Positions 1-6,991 of a stretch of DNA of 64,000 nt are shown piece by piece; position 1 is the stretch's first letter, and each line of letters begins with the position of its first letter. The notes below the pieces were generated by a model. That model made no database searches, had not been told where the DNA came from, and saw nothing but the letters and a program-made list of their open reading frames with translations. A program made the position numbers and the translations under genes. Source of the stretch: Agromyces agglutinans (lineage in GTDB: Bacteria; Actinomycetota; Actinomycetes; Actinomycetales; Microbacteriaceae); NCBI RefSeq assembly GCF_009647605.1, contig NZ_WJIF01000003.1, positions 283,987-347,986 of the forward strand, in the 5' to 3' direction.

Positions 1-760
1 GCTCCTCGGGGTCGCGGCCGATGCGCTCGGCACGCGCGCGGTACGAGGCATCCGTCTCGCCCACGGTCGACGTCAGCGCCGCCGAGTACCGCATGGAGTC
101 GGCCGGACGCCCGGCCGCCTCCACAGCCTCGCGCACGCGCGCGAATCCGGCCGCGATCTCGGCGTCGGCGCGGAACGCCACGTTGTACTCGCCCGCGAAG
201 CGCGCCGCGATCGCTGGGGTGCGCTTCGGGCCCGCGCCGCCGACGATCAGCGGGATGGGCTGCTGCACGGGCTTGGGCAGGGCCGGGGCATCCTTCAGGG
301 TGTAGTGCTCGCCGGCGTGCGAGAACGTCTCGCCCGCCGGCGTGGACCAGAGGCCCGTGACGACCTCGAGCTGCTCCTCGAGGATCCCGAACCGCCGCTC
401 GGGGAACGGGAACCCGTACGCCTCGTGCTCGGCGGCGAACCATCCGGTGCCGAGGCCGAACTCGACGCGCCCGCCCGACATCTCGTCGACCTGCGCGACC
501 TGGATCGCCAGCAATGACGGATGCCGGAAGGTCGCGCTCGTCACGAGCGTGCCCAGGCGAATGGTGGATGTCTCGCGCGCGAGCGCGCCCAGCGTGACCC
601 ACGAGTCGGTCGGCCCGGGGCCGGGGTCGACGTCCATCGCGAGGAAGTGGTCGCTGCGGAACCACGCGTCGAAGCCGAGCCGCTCGGCAGCCTGCGCCAT
701 GCGCACCTGCTGGCCGTAGGTCGCGCCCTGCTGTGGTTCGGTGAAGATCCTGAACTTCAT
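1..760 (-). CDS. LLM-class F420-dependent oxidoreductase (3' end cut by window edge)
   Basis: Reading leftward from the ATG at 758-760, the frame stays open to the window edge, so the C-terminus is missing. The protein starts MKFRIFTEPQQGATYGQQV and continues with RLGFDAWFRSDHFLAMD, RLGTLVTSATFRHPSLLAIQ and GRVEFGLGTGWFAAEHEAYG, the hallmarks of luciferase-like monooxygenases that use coenzyme F420 (TIM barrel, cytoplasmic). A GGAAGGA-like ribosome site precedes the ATG. The substrate cannot be told from sequence. It resembles the oxidoreductase at 43063-43866 in fold but not closely in sequence. Family assignment is strong; cofactor use is inferred from family. Confidence 0.9.
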   Translation of the reverse strand, partial: MKFRIFTEPQQGATYGQQVRMAQAAERLGFDAWFRSDHFLAMDVDPGPGPTDSWVTLGALARETSTIRLGTLVTSATFRHPSLLAIQVAQVDEMSGGRVEFGLGTGWFAAEHEAYGFPFPERRFGILEEQLEVVTGLWSTPAGETFSHAGEHYTLKDAPALPKPVQQPIPLIVGGAGPKRTPAIAARFAGEYNVAFRADAEIAAGFARVREAVEAAGRPADSMRYSAALTSTVGETDASYRARAERIGRDPEE

Positions 761-819
761 GCCTGCATCCTTCCAGCTGCACCGCTGGGTACCCGCACCC
801 CGCCGCGCACCCCGTTTGC

Positions 820-872
820 GCCGAGTGATGACGAAACGCTCGGGATGGCCCGCCGAATCGTCATCACTCGGC
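820..872. terminator. 15-bp perfect inverted repeat downstream of the methyltransferase
   Basis: Arms 820-834 (GCCGAGTGATGACGA) and 858-872 are exact reverse complements with a 23-nt loop. It lies just past the stop codon of the methyltransferase (884) and before the start of the oxidoreductase (760), both on the minus strand, so it fits an intrinsic terminator without a U-run. A second TCACTCGGC follows at 882-890. Confidence 0.6.
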
Positions 873-883
873 ACGTTTCGGCC

Positions 884-1798
884 TCACTCGGCGGCCACGA
901 ACTCGACGCCCGAGATCTCGGCGAATCGGCGGCGCATGACCTCGATCGCCTCGGCGTTCTCGTCGACGAGCACGAATCGACGCCCGAGCGTCGCGGCGAC
1001 CGCGCCGGTCGTGCCCGATCCGGCGAAGAAGTCGAGCACCCAGTCGCCCTCGCGCGTCGATGCCTGCACCATGCGCCGCAGGATGCCCACGGGCTTCTGG
1101 GTGGGGTACCCCGTCTTCTCTCGTCCGGTCGGCGAGACGATCGTGTGCCACCACACGTCGGTCGGCAGCTTGCCGAGCTCGGCCTTCTCGGGCGTCACGA
1201 GTCCGGGCGCCATGTACGGCTCGCGGTCGACGGCCGACGAGTCGAACCAGTAGCGGTCGGGGTCTTTCACGTACACGAGCACCGTGTCGTGCTTGGTCGG
1301 CCAGCGCCGCTTGGCCTTCGCGCCGTAGTCGTACGCCCAGATGATCTCGTTCAGGAAGCACTCGCGCCCGAACAGCGCGTCGAGCAGCACCTTCGCGTAG
1401 TGCGCCTCCCGGTAATCGAGGTGCAGGTAGAGCGTGCCGTCGTCGGCGAGCAGCCGCCACGCGTGCAGCAGCCGCGGCTCGAGGAACGCCCAGTAGTCGT
1501 CGAACCGGTCGTCGTAGCGCAGCAGGTCGCCGCGGATGCGCTCGTACCGCTTGCCCGCGAACCCGGTGATGGTGCCGGCGCCGGTGCCCGTGCTGCCGGT
1601 GCCGCCTCCGGTGCCGGATGCCCCGGCCGAGGCATCCGTCTCGTCGACGCGCACATGGCGCGTGGACCGCCGCGCCTGCGACCGGCCCGTGTTGAACGGC
1701 GGGTCGAGGTAGACGAGCGTGAACGCCCCGTCGGGGAGGCTCGGCAGGACCTCGAGGTTGTCCGCGTGGATGATGCGGTCGGGTCCGTCGAGCGCCAC
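884..1798 (-). CDS. Site-specific DNA methyltransferase, beta-class (N6-adenine or N4-cytosine)
   Basis: 304 aa from a GTG at 1796-1798, six bases past the stop of the upstream membrane-protein gene. The catalytic motif DPPFNTG (motif IV, about residues 37-43) comes before the AdoMet-binding motif DFFAGSGTTG (motif I, near residue 260), and YPTQKPVGILRR lies between them. That order (IV, target recognition, I) defines the beta class of amino-methyltransferases. Residues about 55-85 form a Gly/Ser/Thr-rich insert that looks like a flexible linker. No restriction endonuclease is adjacent, so it may be an orphan modification enzyme. Its recognition sequence cannot be predicted. The start is uncertain because no clear Shine-Dalgarno is seen. 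Confidence 0.88.
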   Translation of the reverse strand: MALDGPDRIIHADNLEVLPSLPDGAFTLVYLDPPFNTGRSQARRSTRHVRVDETDASAGASGTGGGTGSTGTGAGTITGFAGKRYERIRGDLLRYDDRFDDYWAFLEPRLLHAWRLLADDGTLYLHLDYREAHYAKVLLDALFGRECFLNEIIWAYDYGAKAKRRWPTKHDTVLVYVKDPDRYWFDSSAVDREPYMAPGLVTPEKAELGKLPTDVWWHTIVSPTGREKTGYPTQKPVGILRRMVQASTREGDWVLDFFAGSGTTGAVAATLGRRFVLVDENAEAIEVMRRRFAEISGVEFVAAE

Positions 1799-1803
1799 GC
1801 GCG

Positions 1804-2121
1804 TCAGCGCTCGACGTCGAGGCGGATGCGTCCGCGGAAGCGATCGGGGTCGTCGTCGTCGGCATCCTTCGCCGCGAACGCGATGCCCTTGTCGCCGTCG
1901 CCCGGCAGCGGCGCGGGCGCGGGCAGTCGGCTCTGCCGGTCCTGCTCGACCTGGGCCTCGTACTTGCGCGGTGCGAAGACCTCGTCGCCGATCATGAGGA
2001 CGCCGCCCGGCGTGCCGCCGCGCTTGGTCTTGTCGGAGAGGTCGATCCAGCCCGCGCGCTGCGCGACCCAGCCGAGCGCGATGACCGCGACGGCGATCAG
2101 CACCCAGATCCACCAATCCAT
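1804..2121 (-). CDS. Small single-pass membrane protein of unknown function
   Basis: 105 aa beginning MDWWIWVLIAVAVIALGW, a single N-terminal transmembrane segment (about residues 3-19), followed by a soluble Asp/Arg-rich tail (KDADDDDPDRFRGRIRLDVER). No known domain was recognised. It ends six bases before the methyltransferase GTG on the same strand, so the two are probably cotranscribed, but nothing ties it functionally to DNA modification. Confidence 0.7.
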   Translation of the reverse strand: MDWWIWVLIAVAVIALGWVAQRAGWIDLSDKTKRGGTPGGVLMIGDEVFAPRKYEAQVEQDRQSRLPAPAPLPGDGDKGIAFAAKDADDDDPDRFRGRIRLDVER

Positions 2122-2183
2122 CCCGCGATTCTAACCGGCTCGTCTGGTTGCCCGATCCGCACCCGCCACCCCGCGCAATTCCC

Positions 2184-2211
2184 CGCGCGCCGCGCGCCGC
2201 GCGCCGCGCGC
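2184..2211. repeat. CGCGCGC tandem repeat, four copies
   Basis: Four consecutive copies of a 7-bp unit in the gap between the lipoate ligase stop (2223) and the membrane-protein start (2121). It could form GC hairpins on either strand. The rest of 2122-2222 shows nothing else. Confidence 0.7.
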
Positions 2212-2222
2212 CACCGCACCCG

Positions 2223-3281
2223 CTACGGAACCCGCTGCAGCCACTCCGTGGTCGAGAACTTCGTCTCGACCAACTGCTCGGCCTCGGCGAGCTCGTCGGC
2301 CGTGACCGCGCCGGGCGTCGCGCCGTAGAGCGACGTGAAGGTCTGCTTGAGGCTCTCGATGATGGCCGCGCGGCTGAGCCCGGTCTGCGAGCGCAGCGGG
2401 TCGACGCGCTTCGCGGCCGACGCGATGCCCTTGTCGCTGATCTTCTCGCGCCCGATGCGCAGCACCTCGAGCATCTTCTCGTTGTCGAGGTCGTACGCCA
2501 TCGTGACGTGGTGCAGCACGCCGCCCGACCCCAGCCGCTTCTGCGCTGCGCCGCCGATCTTGCCGAGCGGGCTCGCGATGTCGTTCAGCGGCTGGTAGGT
2601 CGCCTCGATGCCGAGGGCGCGAAGGCCCTGCAGCACCCAGTCGTCGAGGTAGGCGTACGAATCGGCGAAGCTCATGCCCTGCACGAGCTCGGCCGGCACG
2701 TACAGCGAGTAGGTGACGACATTGCCCTTCTCCATCATCATCGCGCCGCCGCCCGAGATGCGGCGCACGACGTCGAAGCCGTGCTTGGCGGCGCCCTCGG
2801 CGTCGACCTCGTTGCGCACCGACTGGAACGAGCCGATCACGACGGCCGATTCGTCCCACTCCCAGAAGCGGAGCGTGGGCTTGCGCCGCCCCTCGCCGAC
2901 GCGCGCGGCGAGCACCTCGTCGAGCGCGAGGTGCAGCCGCGGCGGCACCGCCGCGTCGTGCACGATCTCCCACTCGTAATCGGTCCAGGTGCGGGCATCG
3001 GTCATCGCGCGGCGCACCGCGACGGCGACGGCCTCGGCCGAGAACCCCAGCATGACCGCGTCGGGTCGCAGCGCCGCCGAGATCGCCTTCGCGATCTGCT
3101 TCGCATCGGATGCCGCGGCCAGGCCGTCGAGGGCCCCGTCGATGTCGCCGAGCGCCTCGTCGGGCTCCAGGAAGAAGTCGCCCGCGACCCGTGGATTGCG
3201 GATCACGTCGTCGATCACGTCGAAGTCGACGACCACGAGCTTGCCGCCGGGGACCTTGTACTCGCCGTGCAGTGAGGGCAT
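2223..3281 (-). CDS. Lipoate-protein ligase A family protein
   Basis: 352 aa from the ATG at 3279-3281 (MPSLHGEYKVPGGKLVVVDF). The N-terminal ~100 residues resemble the accessory domain that usually follows the catalytic domain of LplA. The catalytic part follows, with RRISGGGAMMMEKGNVVTYS (the RRxSGGGxV...GN motif of biotinyl/lipoyl transferases) and KIGGAAQKR, which carries the lysine that binds lipoyl-AMP. Such enzymes attach lipoate to E2 subunits or GcvH in the cytoplasm. The accessory-first order is like the two-part ligases of other bacteria and archaea. The specific acyl donor is inferred. Confidence 0.85.
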   Translation of the reverse strand: MPSLHGEYKVPGGKLVVVDFDVIDDVIRNPRVAGDFFLEPDEALGDIDGALDGLAAASDAKQIAKAISAALRPDAVMLGFSAEAVAVAVRRAMTDARTWTDYEWEIVHDAAVPPRLHLALDEVLAARVGEGRRKPTLRFWEWDESAVVIGSFQSVRNEVDAEGAAKHGFDVVRRISGGGAMMMEKGNVVTYSLYVPAELVQGMSFADSYAYLDDWVLQGLRALGIEATYQPLNDIASPLGKIGGAAQKRLGSGGVLHHVTMAYDLDNEKMLEVLRIGREKISDKGIASAAKRVDPLRSQTGLSRAAIIESLKQTFTSLYGATPGAVTADELAEAEQLVETKFSTTEWLQRVP

Positions 3282-3351
3282 GACGGACAGCCTACGACCG
3301 CCTTCTGACGAAGGGCGGGTGCGGGGGCGGGCGGGTGCGTACCCTGACAGC

Positions 3352-3999
3352 ATGACGACGTTCTTCCTGGCCAGGCACGGCGAGACGGTCTGGCACGCCG
3401 AGCATCGGTACGCGGGCAATTCGGATGTCCCGCTCACGCGGCACGGTCTCGGACAGGCGGCCGCGCTCGGCGCGTGGGCGGTCGACGCCGGGCTCGACGC
3501 GATCGTCGCGTCGCCGCTCAGCCGCGCTCAGCGCTCGGCAGCGCCGGCCGCCGAGACCACGGGCCTGCCGCTGCGCAGCGACGACCGGCTGGTGGAGATC
3601 GACTTCGGTGCGGGCGAGGGCCTCACGCCCGCCGAGATCGCCGAGCGCTACCCCGAGGAGTGGGCCGGGTTCTGCCGAGAGCCCGCCTCGAACCCGTTCC
3701 CCGGCGGCGAGAGCGGCCGAGCGGGCATCGCCCGGGCGCTGCCGGTGTTCGACGAACTCGTCGAGGAGTTCCCCGAGGGCCGCGTGCTGGTCGTCGGGCA
3801 CGCGACCCTGATCCGCCTGCTCTTCTGCGAACTCGCCGGCATGGACGCCGACGGCTACCGCGACCTCCTGCCCGTGCTCGGCAACTGCACCGTCACCACG
3901 ATCGTGTACCCGTGGGCGACCGAGTCGCTCGCGGCGCACCATCCGCGCATCCGCCTGCTCGGCTACGACGTGCCGCCCTGGCACGCGCTGCCGCAGTAG
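3352..3999 (+). CDS. Histidine phosphatase family protein (phosphoglycerate-mutase-like)
   Basis: 215 aa from the ATG at 3352. It opens with the catalytic LARHGETVWH (RHG, histidine nucleophile at residue 9) and carries the second histidine in VVGHATLIR, with the supporting residues SPLSRAQRSA and EIDFGAGEG. These identify the branch-1 histidine phosphatases, which include alpha-ribazole phosphatase, phosphosugar phosphatases and dPGM. The divergent lipoate ligase starts 70 bp away. The substrate is not predictable from this context. Confidence 0.9.
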   Translation: MTTFFLARHGETVWHAEHRYAGNSDVPLTRHGLGQAAALGAWAVDAGLDAIVASPLSRAQRSAAPAAETTGLPLRSDDRLVEIDFGAGEGLTPAEIAERYPEEWAGFCREPASNPFPGGESGRAGIARALPVFDELVEEFPEGRVLVVGHATLIRLLFCELAGMDADGYRDLLPVLGNCTVTTIVYPWATESLAAHHPRIRLLGYDVPPWHALPQ

Positions 4000-4001
4000 G
4001 T

Positions 4002-4048
4002 GGATGCCCCGGCCGCGCGTTCCGCCGAACGACGCGGCCGGGGCATCC
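4002..4048. terminator. Bidirectional terminator hairpin with GGATGCC stem
   Basis: Arms 4002-4017 (GGATGCCCCGGCCGCG) and 4033-4048 are exact reverse complements with a 15-nt loop. The hairpin sits between the converging stops of the phosphatase (3999) and the cellulase (4051). The stem starts with the genome's over-represented GGATGCC motif. Confidence 0.8.
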
Positions 4049-4050
4049 GA

Positions 4051-5421
4051 TCAGTCGACGGCGATCGGCGGGACCGCGAGCTCGATGAGCTCGCGCGCCT
4101 GCTCGGGGAACCACTGGCCGGCGGCCGGGTCCTCGATGCCGCGGATCGGGTCGAGCGGGCCGCCAGTGCCGCGGAAGCACTTGCCGTCGCTCTCGCCGGG
4201 GACCTTGATCCAGAGCAGGGCATCGACGAGCGCCGAGCCGGTGTCGGTCGTCGGCCGTTCGCCGAGGCCGCGTGCGGGCGGGTTGCACCAGTCCTCGGGC
4301 ACCGCGAGGCCCGAGTCGGAGGCGTCCCACGGCCCGGTGCCGTTGCGGCTGGTGTCGACGACGAAGCGCGCCTCGGGTTCGATGCCCGCCGCGGCGAGCG
4401 CGGACGCGTAGCGCTCGTCGATGCCGGCCGTGTTCAGCGAGGGCTCGGTCGCGTCGGCGCTCCAGACGCCGTACGAGTCGAGGGCGACGCCGTTCCAGCC
4501 GTTCGAGGGCCCGCCGTTCCAGTACTGGTTCGGGCAATCGGCCGCGGTCGCGCCGGCCTCGGTCATCAGCGCGAGGCACGACGAGATCCAGGTGCCGTAC
4601 GACACGAGGTTGGACGTGAAGTGGTAGTTCGAGGCGTTCAGGAAGAAGCCGTCGGCCCGCTCGACGCCGGCCTTCAGCAGCCGGTCGCTGATGTCGCCCA
4701 CGTTGAGCCAGCCGCCGTGGGTGCCGTCGAGGTAGACGTTCGTCGCGGGCAGCGCGGCCAGCACGTCGACCGCGTGGTTGAGCATCGCGAACCGCTCGGC
4801 GGCGGCGGTGGCCTGGTCGGCCTCTGCGGGCCGGCACCACTCGGCGACGCCGTCGACGCTCGTGTACCAGGGGATGATGCCGAGCCCGTCGGGTTCGAGG
4901 ATCACGACGGCGCGCTTGTTGCCGATGCCCTTGGCGACGCCGTCGATCCACGCGGTGTACTCGTCGAGGCTGGTCGCGCCGCCGGCCGAGTACTGCGCGC
5001 AGTCGCGGAACGGCACGTTGTAGGCCACGAACACGGGCACCTCGTTCGCCGCATGCGCCGTCGCGACGGCCCGCTTGACGTCGCGCTTGGCCTCGTTCGG
5101 CGTGCCGCCGTTGATCCAGGTGGCGCTCGGGTAGGAGCCGAGCAGGGCGGCGTCGGCCGCGGCCTGCCCCTCGAGGGTCTCGGCCGCCTCGAGCGTCGTG
5201 CTGTCGGGGTTCACCCACAGCTCGACGCCGGGTTCGAGCACGTCGGCGATGGGATGCCCCGGCCGCGCTCGGTCACCGGCGCCGAGATCGGGCGCCGTGG
5301 CGGGTGCTGCGGCGGGTGCTGCGGCGTTGGCCGCGGTCGCGCCGCCGGCGAGGAGCCCGGCGGTCATGAGCAGGGCGCTCGCCGTGGCGAACGCGCGCCG
5401 GGTTGGAGTGGGAAACGACAT
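4051..5421 (-). CDS. Secreted glycoside hydrolase family 6 cellulase
   Basis: 456 aa. The N-terminus has TRRAFATAS then a hydrophobic stretch and AANA-A near residue 34, a Tat-like secretion signal. Both GH6 signatures are visible: VAYNVPFRDCAQYSAGG (Asp140) and AVVILEPDGLG (Asp178, the expected catalytic acid), plus WIKVPGESDG (404-413). GH6 enzymes are inverting endo-1,4-beta-glucanases or cellobiohydrolases; which one depends on loops that cannot be judged here. No carbohydrate-binding module is present, so it is a catalytic domain only. A CelR-type palindrome lies 23 bp upstream of the ATG, so induction by cellobiose is likely. Confidence 0.93.
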   Translation of the reverse strand: MSFPTPTRRAFATASALLMTAGLLAGGATAANAAAPAAAPATAPDLGAGDRARPGHPIADVLEPGVELWVNPDSTTLEAAETLEGQAAADAALLGSYPSATWINGGTPNEAKRDVKRAVATAHAANEVPVFVAYNVPFRDCAQYSAGGATSLDEYTAWIDGVAKGIGNKRAVVILEPDGLGIIPWYTSVDGVAEWCRPAEADQATAAAERFAMLNHAVDVLAALPATNVYLDGTHGGWLNVGDISDRLLKAGVERADGFFLNASNYHFTSNLVSYGTWISSCLALMTEAGATAADCPNQYWNGGPSNGWNGVALDSYGVWSADATEPSLNTAGIDERYASALAAAGIEPEARFVVDTSRNGTGPWDASDSGLAVPEDWCNPPARGLGERPTTDTGSALVDALLWIKVPGESDGKCFRGTGGPLDPIRGIEDPAAGQWFPEQARELIELAVPPIAVD

Positions 5422-5443
5422 CGGTTCCTCCGGTCACAGGGTG

Positions 5444-5457
5444 TGAGAGCGCTCTCA
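5444..5457. promoter_or_regulatory. CelR-type operator upstream of the GH6 gene
   Basis: TGAGAGCGCTCTCA is a perfect 14-bp palindrome that differs only at two symmetric positions from TGGGAGCGCTCCCA, the CelR (LacI family) box known from actinobacterial cellulase genes. It lies in the leader of the cellulase gene. No CelR gene is adjacent; the LacI genes at 9834 and 10952 are candidates only by family. Confidence 0.85.
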
Positions 5458-5525
5458 TGAGCGTCCCTCGACCTACATTGCCCCGCGGGCGCGGTCACGT
5501 CAAGCCGTCGCGCGCCGCGCGGCAC

Positions 5526-6374
5526 TCAGTCGACGGCGAACCTGGCGTCGAGCCATCCGATCAGGTCGTGGCGCACCTCGGCGCGGTTGGTCTCGTTGAA
5601 GATCTCGTGCCGGGCTCCCTCGTAGACGATGAGCTGTGCGTCGACGAGGTGCGCACGCCGGACGTAATCACGCAGCAACGCGAGGGCGCTGCGCTCACCG
5701 GCGACCGGGTCGTCGCCGCCGACCAGGATGAGCAGCGGCAGCTCGCTCGGGATCAGCTTCGACGGCCGGGTGATCAGCGAGAACGACTGCGGCCATCCGA
5801 ACAGCTGCTGCAGGGTGCGGCTCGTCGTGTACGGGTCGGCCTCGAAGGCCCGGGCGACGGCCGGATCGCGGCTCAGCCACTCGACGCTGGTTCCGCCGGA
5901 GCGGGCGAAGCGCTTGTTGAGGTCGCCGAGGTTCGTGTACCCGAGCTGCAGCCAGGCGGTCCCGCTGAGCACGACGGCGTCGAAGCGGTCGGGGTGCCGA
6001 TTGACGACGTGCTGCGCCATGAAGGAGCCCCACGAGTGCCCGAGGATCACGAGCGGCACCTCGTCTCCCTCTGCCTCGCGGATGATCTCGCCGAAGCGCT
6101 CGACACCGGCGATCGCCGCCCTCATCCCCCCGGGCCCGGGTCGGCCCATCCGCGTGAGGTCGCCGCCGTGCTGCTCGAACCCGGTCTGGCCGTGTCCGCG
6201 GTGGTCGTCGGCCCACACGGTGTAGCCGGCGCCGTTCAGCGCCTCGACGAGCTCGCCGTAGCGACCGATGTGCTCGCCGATCCCGTGCACGAGCTGGATC
6301 ACCGCCGTGGGCTCGGGCACCCGCCAGGACTCGTAGTGGATGCGCACGCCGTGCCCGTCGGTGAAGGTCGCCAT
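5526..6374 (-). CDS. Alpha/beta hydrolase, monoacylglycerol-lipase-like
   Basis: 282 aa from the ATG at 6372-6374 (MATFTDGHGVRIHYESW). It has the oxyanion strand IQLVHGIGEHIGRY, the nucleophile elbow GHSWGS, an acid in VGGDDPVAG and the histidine in GARHEIFNE, giving a complete Ser-Asp-His triad in the order expected of the Hydrolase_4 / serine aminopeptidase S33 family. No signal peptide, so cytoplasmic. Members hydrolyse monoglycerides, lysophospholipids or short esters. It diverges from the MarR gene across a 158-bp gap that carries inverted repeats. Confidence 0.88.
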   Translation of the reverse strand: MATFTDGHGVRIHYESWRVPEPTAVIQLVHGIGEHIGRYGELVEALNGAGYTVWADDHRGHGQTGFEQHGGDLTRMGRPGPGGMRAAIAGVERFGEIIREAEGDEVPLVILGHSWGSFMAQHVVNRHPDRFDAVVLSGTAWLQLGYTNLGDLNKRFARSGGTSVEWLSRDPAVARAFEADPYTTSRTLQQLFGWPQSFSLITRPSKLIPSELPLLILVGGDDPVAGERSALALLRDYVRRAHLVDAQLIVYEGARHEIFNETNRAEVRHDLIGWLDARFAVD

Positions 6375-6412
6375 CCGCCCAGTCTGGCACCGAGCCGCGC
6401 TGCAGACCCGGG

Positions 6413-6497
6413 TTCGCAATTCAGGTGCGCGTACGGCGAGTCGGCCACGCCATACGGCAGAAGCCGGTGCGACACGGCTCTTGACCTGAATGGCGAA
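6413..6497. repeat. 14-bp inverted repeat spanning the hydrolase/MarR intergenic region
   Basis: Left arm 6413-6426 (TTCGCAATTCAGGT) and right arm 6484-6497 are reverse complements at 13 of 14 positions, 57 bp apart. The right arm overlaps a TTGACC hexamer (6481-6486). The spacing suggests paired regulator sites or a looping operator rather than a terminator. Confidence 0.5.
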
Positions 6498-6501
6498 TTT
6501 C

Positions 6502-6528
6502 ATTAGCGAGGCTAATTTGTTAGGCTAA
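6502..6528. promoter_or_regulatory. MarR operator and leaderless promoter
   Basis: ATTAGC-GAG-GCTAAT at 6502-6516 is a perfect 6-3-6 inverted repeat, followed by TTAGGCTAA (6520-6528), a second small palindrome with the same core. TAGGCT at 6521-6526 fits a -10 box (TANNNT) placed 7-12 bases before the GTG at 6533, so transcription may start at the start codon itself and the MarR protein would block its own promoter. Confidence 0.65.
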
Positions 6529-6532
6529 GGAG

Positions 6533-6991
6533 GTGACCGACCTTCTTCCCGCGAGCCCGAGGGCCCGCCGCACGACCCTCGCCGAGCAGAGCACCGAGCT
6601 CCGCCTCGCGGTCATGCGCCTCGCCCGCCGGCTCCGCCAGGAGCGCGCCGACACCGAGCTGAGCGGCACGCAGTACTCGGCCCTCGCGTGGACCGCGAGC
6701 GAGGGCTCGCTCACCGTCGGCCGACTCGCCGAGCTCGAACGCGTCACTCCCCCGTCGATGAACCGCACGGTCAACTGCCTCGTCGACGCCGGCTACGTCC
6801 TGCGCGAGGGCTCGCCCGACGACGGGCGCAAGGTGCTGCTGCGCACGACCCCGGCCGGCGAGGCCGTCGTGCGCGAGACCCGCCGGCGTCGCGACGCGTG
6901 GCTCGCCAAGCGCTTCGCCGCGCTCACCGCCGACGAGCGCGAGACGCTCGCCAAGGCCACCGCGATCCTCGGGAGGCTCACCGACCAGTGA
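6533..6991 (+). CDS. MarR family transcriptional regulator
   Basis: 152 aa with a winged helix: GTQYSALAWTASEGSLTVGRLAELERVTPPSMNRTVNCLVDAGYV then the wing REGSPDDGRKVLLRTT. The GTG start is directly fused to AAGGAGG (6527-6533), which leaves no spacing for ribosome binding and supports leaderless translation; the next in-frame ATG (6614) would cut into the fold. Its stop overlaps the GTG of the downstream MFS pump, so it probably represses that pump as well as itself. Inducer unknown. Confidence 0.9.
   Translation: MTDLLPASPRARRTTLAEQSTELRLAVMRLARRLRQERADTELSGTQYSALAWTASEGSLTVGRLAELERVTPPSMNRTVNCLVDAGYVLREGSPDDGRKVLLRTTPAGEAVVRETRRRRDAWLAKRFAALTADERETLAKATAILGRLTDQ

Noticed and set aside
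6405..6425. tRNA T-arm-like sequence GGGTTCGCAATTC
   Set aside because: No acceptor stem, anticodon arm or CCA context can be drawn around it.
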